Part shown: positions 1 through 5,395 of the stretch, in pieces | How positions within the stretch are numbered: the stretch's first letter is position 1 | Layout: the number at the start of each line of letters is the position of its first letter | Program-made: the position numbers and the translations under genes | Assembly: GCA_024643585.1 (NCBI GenBank) | Contig: JAHEMP010000160.1 | Location: 1 to 5,744 of the forward strand | Length of the DNA stretch: 5,744 nt | Origin: Crocinitomicaceae bacterium | GTDB taxonomy: Bacteria > Bacteroidota > Bacteroidia > Flavobacteriales_D > Crocinitomicaceae | Reading direction: 5' to 3' | Notes under the pieces: model-generated | The model's database searches: none | The model's input: the letters and a program-made list of their open reading frames with translations, nothing else | Told to the model about the DNA's origin: nothing

Positions 1-1
1 C

Positions 2-658
2 TACTCTAAGAAAAATGTAAAAATCTGCGCTTCTCATGCCGGTTTAACATTAGGAGAAGATGGTGCTACCCACCAAATTCTTGAAGACATTGGAATGATG
101 AAAATGCTTCCGAACATGACGGTGATTGTTCCTGCTGATTTCAACCAAACAAAACAAGCGACTATCGCAATTGCGGACCACGAAGGTCCGGTTTACTTGC
201 GTTTTGGGCGTCCGGTGATGCCGATATTTGTTGCTCCTGATGCAAAATTTGTAATTGGAAAAGCGGATGTGCTTACTGAAGGAGTGGATGTAACAATCGT
301 TGCCTGTGGACACTTAGTTTGGAAATCAATTGAAGCTGCAAAAGTTTTAGCTGAACAAGGAATTTCTGCTGAAATAATTAATATGCACACCATTAAACCT
401 TTGGATGAAGACACTTTGCTAAAATCTTTAGCAAAAACAAAATGTGTTGTTACAGCCGAAGAACATATGATAAATGGTGGCCTTGGTGATTCTGTTGCGC
501 AAGTCGTTACACAGAAATTGCTTGTACCACAGGAATACGTTGGTGTTCATGATAAATTTGGCGAATCAGGTGATCCTATGGAATTGATGACAAAATATGG
601 CATTGATACACAAGATGTTGTCGCTGCTGCCTTACGAGCAATCAAACGAAAAGCCTAA
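2..658 (+). CDS. Transketolase, C-terminal subunit (5' partial)
   Basis: This is the 3' part of the C-terminal half of a split transketolase, the thiamine-diphosphate enzyme that moves two-carbon ketol units between sugar phosphates in the pentose phosphate pathway. The reading frame is open from base 2, so the true start lies left of the window; ATG codons near base 95 are internal. The visible 218 residues begin in the pyrimidine-binding domain (SHAGLTLGEDGATHQ, then MTVIVPAD and PVYLRFGRP). They continue into the transketolase C-terminal domain, with VTIVACG, MHTIKPLD and TAEEHMINGGLGD. Separate subunits of this kind are usually a little over 300 residues, so roughly the first 100 are missing. 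The N-terminal subunit gene would be expected just upstream. The DXS and pyruvate dehydrogenase beta families share this architecture, but LGEDGATHQ and the C-terminal motifs fit transketolase best. The stop is three bases before the next gene, suggesting an operon. Confidence 0.93.
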   Translation, partial: YSKKNVKICASHAGLTLGEDGATHQILEDIGMMKMLPNMTVIVPADFNQTKQATIAIADHEGPVYLRFGRPVMPIFVAPDAKFVIGKADVLTEGVDVTIVACGHLVWKSIEAAKVLAEQGISAEIINMHTIKPLDEDTLLKSLAKTKCVVTAEEHMINGGLGDSVAQVVTQKLLVPQEYVGVHDKFGESGDPMELMTKYGIDTQDVVAAALRAIKRKA

Positions 659-661
659 GCT

Positions 662-1852
662 ATGTCTGAGCTTGATTTCCTTAGAAAACAAGGTCAAACC
701 AACCCGTTTCCCTACCTAATCGATGTCGATTACGCGGAAGGTATATATATTTTCGACAAATCTGGAAAATCCTACATGGATATGATTTCGGGTGTTGCTG
801 TGAACAATATTGGGCACCGACATCCAAAAGTTGTAAAAGCAATTAAAAACCAAACGGACAAACATTTGCACGTAATGGTTTATGGCGAATTCATTCAAGA
901 CTCACCTTTGTTGATGGCTCAGAAACTAACAGCCATGTTGCCCGATAATTTAAATTGCGTATACCCTGTTAATTCAGGTACTGAGGCAAATGAAGCGGCC
1001 ATCAAACTTTGCAAAAGAGTAAGGGGTAGGACTGAAATTGTATCGTTCCGAGGTTCCTATCACGGAAGCACGAATGGCTCTTTGTCCATTTCAGGAAATG
1101 AAACCAAAAAACAAGCTTTCCGTCCCTTACTTCCGGATGTGCGGTTTATTCAGTTCAACCAATTTGAAGACCTAGAAAAAATAACCGAACGGACTGCCGG
1201 AGTAATCTTAGAGACCATACAAGGCGATGCAGGTGTTCGGATTCCAGAAATTTTGTATTTACAAGCCTTGCGCAAAAGATGTTCTGAGGTGGGTGCACTT
1301 TTGGTTTTTGATGAAATTCAAGTTGGTATGGGGCGCACCGGGAAAGTATTTGCTTTTGAGCATTTCAATGTAGTTCCAGACGTATTAACTCTGGGTAAAG
1401 CTTTGGGTGGAGGTTTGCCAATTGGAGCAATAGTTTCATCGTATGAAAATTTACAAACATTCACCCAAAATCCTATGCTGGGCCATATAACTACCTTTGG
1501 GGGAAACGCATTGGTTTGTGCAGCTTCGGCAGCCACATTGGAGGTGTTGGACGAAGAAATTGACTTCGCTGAAGTGGAGCGATTAGGACAATTACTCGAA
1601 GATTTAATTGGGAAAAACGCAGAAATTAAAGAAATTCGACGAAAAGGTATGTTGTTCGCCTTTGACATGGAAAGCTTTGAACGTGTTGAAAAGGTTGTAA
1701 AAAGATGCCTTGAAAAAGGTCTGATTAGCTTTTGGTTTTTATCGCATCCTTATAGTTTCAGATTGAGTCCGCCATTGACGATCAGCGAAGATGAAATAAG
1801 AAAAGCTGCCAGTATCATTGTAACAAGCATTGAAGAAACATCAGAACACTAA
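662..1852 (+). CDS. Class III PLP-dependent aminotransferase, substrate unassigned
   Basis: This 396-residue protein is a complete fold-type I, class III aminotransferase (the acetylornithine/ornithine/omega-aminotransferase group). Visible motifs are NSGTEANE (104-111, phosphate-binding loop), SYHGST (132-137, aromatic ring stacking on the cofactor), FDEIQVGMGRTG (216-227, with the cofactor-binding Asp217), TLGKALGGG (243-251, Schiff-base Lys246), TTFGGN (277-282) and FRLSPPLTI (366-374, with Arg367 a likely substrate carboxylate ligand). Homologues are often labelled 'aspartate aminotransferase family protein', which says little about substrate. The FHGRT motif common in acetylornithine aminotransferases is replaced by YHGST, and the usual GGNP is GGNA, so I do not call it ArgD. 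The ATG at 662 begins three bases after the transketolase stop and is the first start in a sensible place, giving a family-typical length. Co-transcription is likely. I am sure of the family and unsure of the reaction. Confidence 0.93.
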   Translation: MSELDFLRKQGQTNPFPYLIDVDYAEGIYIFDKSGKSYMDMISGVAVNNIGHRHPKVVKAIKNQTDKHLHVMVYGEFIQDSPLLMAQKLTAMLPDNLNCVYPVNSGTEANEAAIKLCKRVRGRTEIVSFRGSYHGSTNGSLSISGNETKKQAFRPLLPDVRFIQFNQFEDLEKITERTAGVILETIQGDAGVRIPEILYLQALRKRCSEVGALLVFDEIQVGMGRTGKVFAFEHFNVVPDVLTLGKALGGGLPIGAIVSSYENLQTFTQNPMLGHITTFGGNALVCAASAATLEVLDEEIDFAEVERLGQLLEDLIGKNAEIKEIRRKGMLFAFDMESFERVEKVVKRCLEKGLISFWFLSHPYSFRLSPPLTISEDEIRKAASIIVTSIEETSEH

Positions 1853-1864
1853 ATCTTGTTTACT

Positions 1865-1879
1865 ACTTAGTTTCTAAGT
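1865..1879 (+). terminator. Weak hairpin after the aminotransferase gene
   Basis: A perfect 6-base inverted repeat, ACTTAG-TTT-CTAAGT, starts 12 bases after the aminotransferase stop and is followed by the T-rich but broken stretch TTGTTTG. It is placed where the end of the transketolase-aminotransferase transcript would be expected. The stem is short, has only two G-C pairs and lacks a clean T run, so it is at best an inefficient intrinsic terminator. Confidence 0.35.
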
Positions 1880-1931
1880 TTGTTTGAAATTGTCCCATTT
1901 TAAGTGCAATTTATCGTTAAAAAATTCAAAC

Positions 1932-1965
1932 TTTAACACGTAATTTGTAAAATTAAATACCTTCG
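1932..1965 (+). promoter_or_regulatory. Candidate Bacteroidota promoter for the OmpA lipoprotein gene
   Basis: TACCTTCG at 1958-1965 matches the Bacteroidota -7 consensus TAnnTTTG at all but one position. TTTA at 1932-1935 is a poor match to the -33 TTTG box, 22 bases upstream and within the tolerated spacing. The surrounding 130-base gap is strongly AT-rich. Transcription would start a few bases downstream, leaving a leader of roughly 10-15 bases before the ATG at 1983. This is a motif match only. Confidence 0.42.
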
Positions 1966-1982
1966 TTTTAAAATTGAGAATC

Positions 1983-2855
1983 ATGAGAAAATCTATCATT
2001 TTTGTTTTGTTGCTAGCTGGAATTATGCAGTCTTGCGCACCTGTGTATAACTGCGGAGAAAATCCTACTAAAAAGTTAAAAGGATCCAAACGATTAAAAT
2101 CCATTGTCTTCCAACGAGACAGTCTCTGTTCTGCTTTGGACAATCAAAAGATTGAGAATGTAGAATTAAAGCAAGACATCGATGAATTAAATGAAAATTT
2201 AAACGAATCGAAAAGTGAAACAGCAAAATGGAAGTCCGATTTTGAATCTTTGACAAGCCAGTCTAGTTCGGAGCAAGCAAAATTGCTTCGTGCTTTGAAA
2301 GAGCGAGAAGCGACTATTGCAGAACGAGAGAAGGCTTTAAATGACATGAAAGCGATAATCTCTAGACAAGACTCGATTACTGAAAAATTAAATTCAACTT
2401 TAAGAAATGCTCTTTTAGGATTCAATTCGGACGAATTATCCGTTGAAGTAAAAAATGGGAAAGTTTACGTTTCGATGTCCGATAAACTTATGTTTAAATC
2501 CGGAAGTGCAGATATGGAAACGAAAGGAACAGAAGCCCTAAAATTGCTAGCTGACGTATTAGTTAAAAACCCAGATATTGACGTTTTGGTTGAAGGACAT
2601 ACAGACAATGTTCCAATTAAAACAGCAATGTACAAAGACAATTGGGATTTAAGTGTGGCACGTGCAGCATCAGTTGTAAGAACATTAACGAATAATTACA
2701 AGGTGGCCCCAAAACAAGTTACACCTGCTGGTCGTGGAGAGTATTTTCCAAAAGGCGACAATGCCACGCCAGAAGGAAGAGCTAAAAATCGAAGAACCGA
2801 AATTATCCTCTCTCCTAAATTGGACGAAGTGATGAATTTATTGAATACGAAATAA
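1983..2855 (+). CDS. OmpA/MotB-domain outer-membrane lipoprotein with coiled coil
   Basis: This 290-residue lipoprotein probably links the outer membrane to peptidoglycan. Residues 1-17 are a lipoprotein signal peptide ending in GIMQSC, with Cys18 the predicted lipidated residue. The next residue is Ala, with no acidic surface-export signal after it, so it should face the periplasm. Residues about 45-140 are charged and heptad-like, a probable coiled-coil stalk. Residues about 165-278 form an OmpA C-terminal domain: LMFKSGSADM, VEGHTDNVP (204-211), WDLSVARA (221-228) and NRRTEI (269-274). Asp208 and Arg227 correspond to the residues that bind diaminopimelate in this family. The longer spacing between them (NVPIKTAMYKDN insert) is typical of MotB-like members. 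An in-frame TTG at 1974 would add three residues, but the ATG at 1983 starts a canonical signal peptide (MRKS). It appears monocistronic, with a candidate promoter before it and a strong terminator after. No motor partner gene is visible. Confidence 0.94.
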   Translation: MRKSIIFVLLLAGIMQSCAPVYNCGENPTKKLKGSKRLKSIVFQRDSLCSALDNQKIENVELKQDIDELNENLNESKSETAKWKSDFESLTSQSSSEQAKLLRALKEREATIAEREKALNDMKAIISRQDSITEKLNSTLRNALLGFNSDELSVEVKNGKVYVSMSDKLMFKSGSADMETKGTEALKLLADVLVKNPDIDVLVEGHTDNVPIKTAMYKDNWDLSVARAASVVRTLTNNYKVAPKQVTPAGRGEYFPKGDNATPEGRAKNRRTEIILSPKLDEVMNLLNTK

Positions 2856-2874
2856 AAATATGCAAGTTTAAATT

Positions 2875-2913
2875 AAGTGGGACAGCAAAGAAATTTCTCG
2901 TCCCACTTTTTTT
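2875..2913 (+). terminator. Intrinsic terminator after the OmpA lipoprotein gene
   Basis: A perfect 9-base inverted repeat, AAGTGGGAC (2875-2883) and GTCCCACTT (2900-2908), encloses a 16-base loop. Its right arm runs directly into an uninterrupted T7 tract (2907-2913). It lies 19 bases after the OmpA stop codon and before the next gene on the same strand, as expected for a Rho-independent terminator separating the two units. There is no equivalent clean T tract on the other strand, so it is probably one-directional. Confidence 0.9.
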
Positions 2914-2950
2914 ATTCCGTTAATTTTACAAGTCCTACAAAAAAATAAAA

Positions 2951-3475
2951 ATGGAAACCATTACGATAAAATTGAACAAATGGAGATTATTATTGATCAT
3001 TGTTATATCCGTAATTTTTATAATGAACGCGCTGACCATTTTATTTGAAGCAAAAAATGAAGTAGTTAAAACCACTCCTGTTTTAGTTAATCTTGTAGGC
3101 ATTTCGACTCTCCTTTTTTTTAGTGTTGTTCTGTATGTTGCTTCAAAACAGTTGTTTAATCCAGAATTGGGTTTAACTTTTGATGACGAAGGCATAAACG
3201 ATCATTCGAATGGCGTAGCTGTTGGGTTGGTAAAATGGGAAAACATTATAGACATCAAGACGCATCGGTTTTTATTTATGAAATCAATGGTTATTTACAC
3301 CAACAATCCTGAAAAATACCTGAGGGAAGCGAAAGGTTTAAAATTAAGAGTATTGGCAGGGAATTTAACCCGAACAAAATCTCCTATTGTCATTTCGTCG
3401 AAAAGCTTAAAAATAAGTTACTCTAACTTGGAAGAGACCACACGTAGGTTTTGGAACAAAAACAAGAAAATATGA
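2951..3475 (+). CDS. STM3941-type two-helix membrane protein, unknown function
   Basis: This 174-residue protein resembles the small Bacteroidota membrane proteins annotated 'STM3941 family', whose function is not known. It has a short basic N terminus and two hydrophobic segments, about 12-32 and 44-65, joined by a loop of roughly 11 residues. A soluble C-terminal domain follows, which by the positive-inside rule is probably cytoplasmic. That domain carries the family pattern: GLTFDDEGINDHSN (74-87), then VGLVKWENIIDIK (91-103), a segment with NNPEKYL (118-124), and PIVISSKSLKI (145-155). The fold looks like a PH-like beta domain, which is my inference. The ATG at 2951 follows an A-rich stretch and is preceded by the upstream terminator, so the gene probably has its own promoter in the 37 bases between; TAATTTTA at 2921-2928 is a weak candidate. 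Its TGA stop overlaps the next gene's ATG. It contains a T8 run at 3114-3121. Confidence 0.82.
   Translation: METITIKLNKWRLLLIIVISVIFIMNALTILFEAKNEVVKTTPVLVNLVGISTLLFFSVVLYVASKQLFNPELGLTFDDEGINDHSNGVAVGLVKWENIIDIKTHRFLFMKSMVIYTNNPEKYLREAKGLKLRVLAGNLTRTKSPIVISSKSLKISYSNLEETTRRFWNKNKKI
3472..3475 (+). promoter_or_regulatory. ATGA stop/start overlap (translational coupling)
   Basis: The ATG of the dehydrogenase gene (3472-3474) overlaps the TGA stop of the STM3941-type gene (3473-3475). This arrangement is typical of termination-reinitiation. The A-rich stretch just before it (AACAAGAAAAT) resembles the region upstream of many Bacteroidota starts. It is the reason for choosing this ATG over an in-frame TTG seven codons upstream. 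Confidence 0.8.
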
Positions 3476-4125
3476 AAACAGCAATCATTCTTGGGGCAAG
3501 CGGATTGACAGGAAGTCTTTTGTTAAAACGCCTTCTAAGTGATCCTGACTATGCCAAAGTAAAAGTATTTACTCGAAATTCATTGGGCAACTCCGATCCC
3601 AAAATTGAAGAATTTATTTGCGATGTCATCGATTTAGAATTACAAGAAAATAATTTTAAAGGCGATGTCGTGTTTTGCTGTATCGGAACGACGAAGAAAA
3701 AGACGCCTGATAAATCCATTTACTATAAAATAGATTACGGAATCCCTGTTACAGCGGCCAAATTGTGCGTGAAAAATGAAATCGATACCATTGTTGTCGT
3801 TTCAGCACTTGGCGCAAATGTGAAAAGCAGCATATTTTATAGCAGAACCAAAGGTGAAATGGAAAAAGCAATTTCAGATTTGCAGATAAAAAATATCTAT
3901 TTCATGCAACCTTCTTTTATTGGTGGTGACAGAAGCGAATCTCGAGCTGGAGAAAAAATGGGGATCTCTATATTTAAGTTTATTCAACCCATCCTTATTG
4001 GTCCATTAAGAAAATTCAGACTGATTTTGGCAGACACAATTGCCAAAGCCATGATTAAGGTTGCTAAAATAGGATACAAAAAATCCGTTTTAGAGTCGGA
4101 TGAAATTGAAAGTTTCGCTAAATAG
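3472..4125 (+). CDS. NAD(P)-binding atypical short-chain dehydrogenase, TIP30/HTATIP2-like
   Basis: This 217-residue protein has a Rossmann fold of the atypical SDR type related to TIP30 (HTATIP2). It begins with a beta strand and the dinucleotide loop GASGLTG (8-14). VFTRN (32-36) ends the second strand, with Arg35 placed to favour NADPH. VVFCCIGTTKKK (66-77) follows strand 4, then VVVSALGA (108-115) with Ser111, and YSRTKGEME (123-131) with the YxxxK pair Tyr123 and Lys127. FMQPSFIGGDR (144-154) follows strand 6. All elements of a possible catalytic triad are present, so it may be an active oxidoreductase, but members of this family have no well-established bacterial substrate. Common annotations are 'NAD(P)H-binding protein' or 'oxidoreductase'. 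The length is normal for the group. The start overlaps the stop of the membrane-protein gene, so the two are co-expressed. Its TAG is one base from the stop of the convergent bioA. Confidence 0.9.
   Translation: MKTAIILGASGLTGSLLLKRLLSDPDYAKVKVFTRNSLGNSDPKIEEFICDVIDLELQENNFKGDVVFCCIGTTKKKTPDKSIYYKIDYGIPVTAAKLCVKNEIDTIVVVSALGANVKSSIFYSRTKGEMEKAISDLQIKNIYFMQPSFIGGDRSESRAGEKMGISIFKFIQPILIGPLRKFRLILADTIAKAMIKVAKIGYKKSVLESDEIESFAK
4078..4101 (-). terminator. Possible bioA terminator, antisense within the dehydrogenase gene
   Basis: Read on the minus strand, ATCCG (4101-4097), a 9-base loop and CGGAT (4087-4083) form a 5-base stem. The stem runs straight into a T6 tract (4083-4078). It begins 26 bases after the bioA stop codon, a usual place for an intrinsic terminator. 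It lies inside the coding part of the convergent dehydrogenase gene. The stem is short, with three G-C pairs, so efficiency would be modest and a chance match is possible. Confidence 0.33.
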
Positions 4126-4126
4126 T

Positions 4127-5395
4127 TTAAAGCAATTTATCCATAAATTCTTCCATTTTTCTGTAGCAATAATCCAATTCATTGTCCGAAATACAATACG
4201 GAGGATTTAAAAACAGTATGTTACCCAAAGGGCGAAGAAGTATGCCATTTTCTAGAAAGAAAGAATATGCCTCGTCTCGAATGGAAGAAAAATAGGAACT
4301 TTCTTTTTCCGTTCTTAATTCAAAAGCGATAATCGTACCCTGCATTCTAACTTCCGTTAATGCACCATGGTCTTTTATTTTTTCTAAAAATAGTTTGTGC
4401 TTTTCGACTATCCTTTTTACGTTTAAGTTGGTATGAGGCTGGGCAAACAAATCTAAGCTAGCGCAAGCCGCAGCGCAAGCCAATGGGTTTCCAGTATAAG
4501 AATGACCATGCAAAAGAGCTTTGATTTTCAAATCATCCAAGAAAGCTTCGTAGATTTTATCGGTTGCTACGGTTAATCCCAATGGTAAAACACCACCTGT
4601 CAAACCTTTTGACAAGCAGACAATATCTGGTTTTGAATGTCCATGATTCATCGCAAATAATTCACCAGTTCTATACCAACCTGTCATGATTTCGTCATAG
4701 ATAACCAATACATTATTGTCTTGAGCCAATCCAACTAGTGCATCCAAAAACTCAACAGAATACATGCGCATTCCTGCTGAGCCTTGAACCAATGGCTCGA
4801 CAATTAATCCGGCTATTTCATTCGTTTCAAATAGTTTTTTCGCTGATTTTAGTATTTCCGACTCTTTTTCTTTTGAAGGAAATTCCAAAAAATCTACGTC
4901 AAAAAACAAATGCTCAAAAGGTTGATTAAAATACCCTCGTTGACCAATGGACATGGCTCCAAAAGTGTCACCGTGATAGGCGCCTTCCAATGCGACGATT
5001 CTTCTTTTCGGTTTTCCTTGGTTATGCCAAAATTGAAATACCATTTTTAGCGCCACTTCGACAGCGGTTGAGCCGTCGTCGGAAAAAAACACCTTTTGAA
5101 AATGACTTGGTAATATTTCGATAATGCGCTCTGCCAATTCTTCGGCTTTTGGGTGGGTCACTCCAGCTAAAAGTACGTGATCCACTTTCTCAAATTGATC
5201 TTGAATCGCTTTTGCAATGTATTCATTTCCGTGACCATGAACATTCACCCACCAAGAGGAATTCGCATCGATATATTCCTTTCCATCGTCAGCGGTCAAT
5301 GTCACATTACGAGCCTTCACAATATTCAATGGCTTATTAGCCGTTTTCATTTGAGTAAACGGGTGCCAAACAAAACTTTTGTTGTTATTCGCCAC
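4127..5395 (-). CDS. bioA: Adenosylmethionine-8-amino-7-oxononanoate aminotransferase (BioA)
   Basis: BioA makes 7,8-diaminopelargonate from 8-amino-7-oxononanoate (KAPA), in most bacteria with S-adenosylmethionine as amino donor, in cytosolic biotin synthesis. The 422 residues show the family motifs: WHPFTQM (10-16), SSWWVNVHGH (46-55), SDDGSTAVE (105-113), AYHGDTFGAMS (139-149), EPLVQGSAGMRMY (200-212), DEIMTGWYRTG (234-244), SKGLTGG (262-268, Schiff-base Lys263), HGHSYTGNPLACAA (296-309) and LLRPLGN (386-392, Arg388, equivalent to E. coli Arg391). The 'GSAGMRMY' and 'SSWW' motifs separate it from other class III aminotransferases. The start is GTG at 5395-5393. The first internal ATG (residue 16) would delete WHPFTQ, and an in-frame stop lies about ten codons upstream. 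It overlaps the bioD end by 11 bases, so it is translated from the same message. Phe13 replaces E. coli Tyr17, and Trp-Tyr (240-241) replaces the usual Phe-Gly. Confidence 0.97.
   Translation of the reverse strand: MANNNKSFVWHPFTQMKTANKPLNIVKARNVTLTADDGKEYIDANSSWWVNVHGHGNEYIAKAIQDQFEKVDHVLLAGVTHPKAEELAERIIEILPSHFQKVFFSDDGSTAVEVALKMVFQFWHNQGKPKRRIVALEGAYHGDTFGAMSIGQRGYFNQPFEHLFFDVDFLEFPSKEKESEILKSAKKLFETNEIAGLIVEPLVQGSAGMRMYSVEFLDALVGLAQDNNVLVIYDEIMTGWYRTGELFAMNHGHSKPDIVCLSKGLTGGVLPLGLTVATDKIYEAFLDDLKIKALLHGHSYTGNPLACAAACASLDLFAQPHTNLNVKRIVEKHKLFLEKIKDHGALTEVRMQGTIIAFELRTEKESSYFSSIRDEAYSFFLENGILLRPLGNILFLNPPYCISDNELDYCYRKMEEFMDKLL
5385..5395 (-). promoter_or_regulatory. bioD/bioA coding overlap with GTG start
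   Basis: The bioA GTG start (5395-5393) lies 11 bases before the end of bioD, whose TAA is at 5387-5385, in the +1 frame relative to bioD. Directly upstream on the coding strand is a run of eight A (5408-5401). Bacteroidota ribosomes often use A-rich leaders instead of Shine-Dalgarno sequences, so the run may serve as the bioA initiation enhancer and couple the two translations. Confidence 0.7.

Noticed and set aside
1318..1668. Open frame on the minus strand inside the aminotransferase gene.
   Set aside because: It is fully inside a conserved gene on the other strand, and its translation is low-complexity with no recognisable domain; it is a shadow frame.
1974..1976. In-frame TTG as an alternative start for the OmpA lipoprotein.
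   Set aside because: It adds only three residues before MRKS; the ATG at 1983 gives a standard lipoprotein signal peptide.
2921..2928. TAATTTTA, considered as a -7 box for the STM3941-type gene.
   Set aside because: It misses the final G of TAnnTTTG and has no good -33 partner, because the upstream region is the terminator; left as a mention only.
3451..3453. In-frame TTG as an alternative start for the dehydrogenase.
   Set aside because: It would place seven extra residues before the first strand of the Rossmann fold; the ATG at 3472 with its ATGA overlap is a better start.
4134..4149. Inverted repeat AATTTAT-CC-ATAAATT at the 3' end of bioA, considered as terminator for the plus-strand dehydrogenase gene.
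   Set aside because: The stem is all A-T with a 2-base loop and no immediate T tract, and it lies in bioA coding sequence; too weak to call.
4460..4481. Near-tandem direct repeat of a 10-base unit (AGCGCAAGCC twice, 12-base period) inside bioA.
   Set aside because: It encodes the alanine/cysteine-rich stretch LACAAACASL, which matches LACAAANASL in E. coli BioA; the repeat follows from protein conservation.
662..5395. The two class III aminotransferases in opposite orientation, considered as an inverted duplication.
   Set aside because: They share only fold-wide motifs and differ in length and family signatures, so they are ancient paralogues and not a local duplication.
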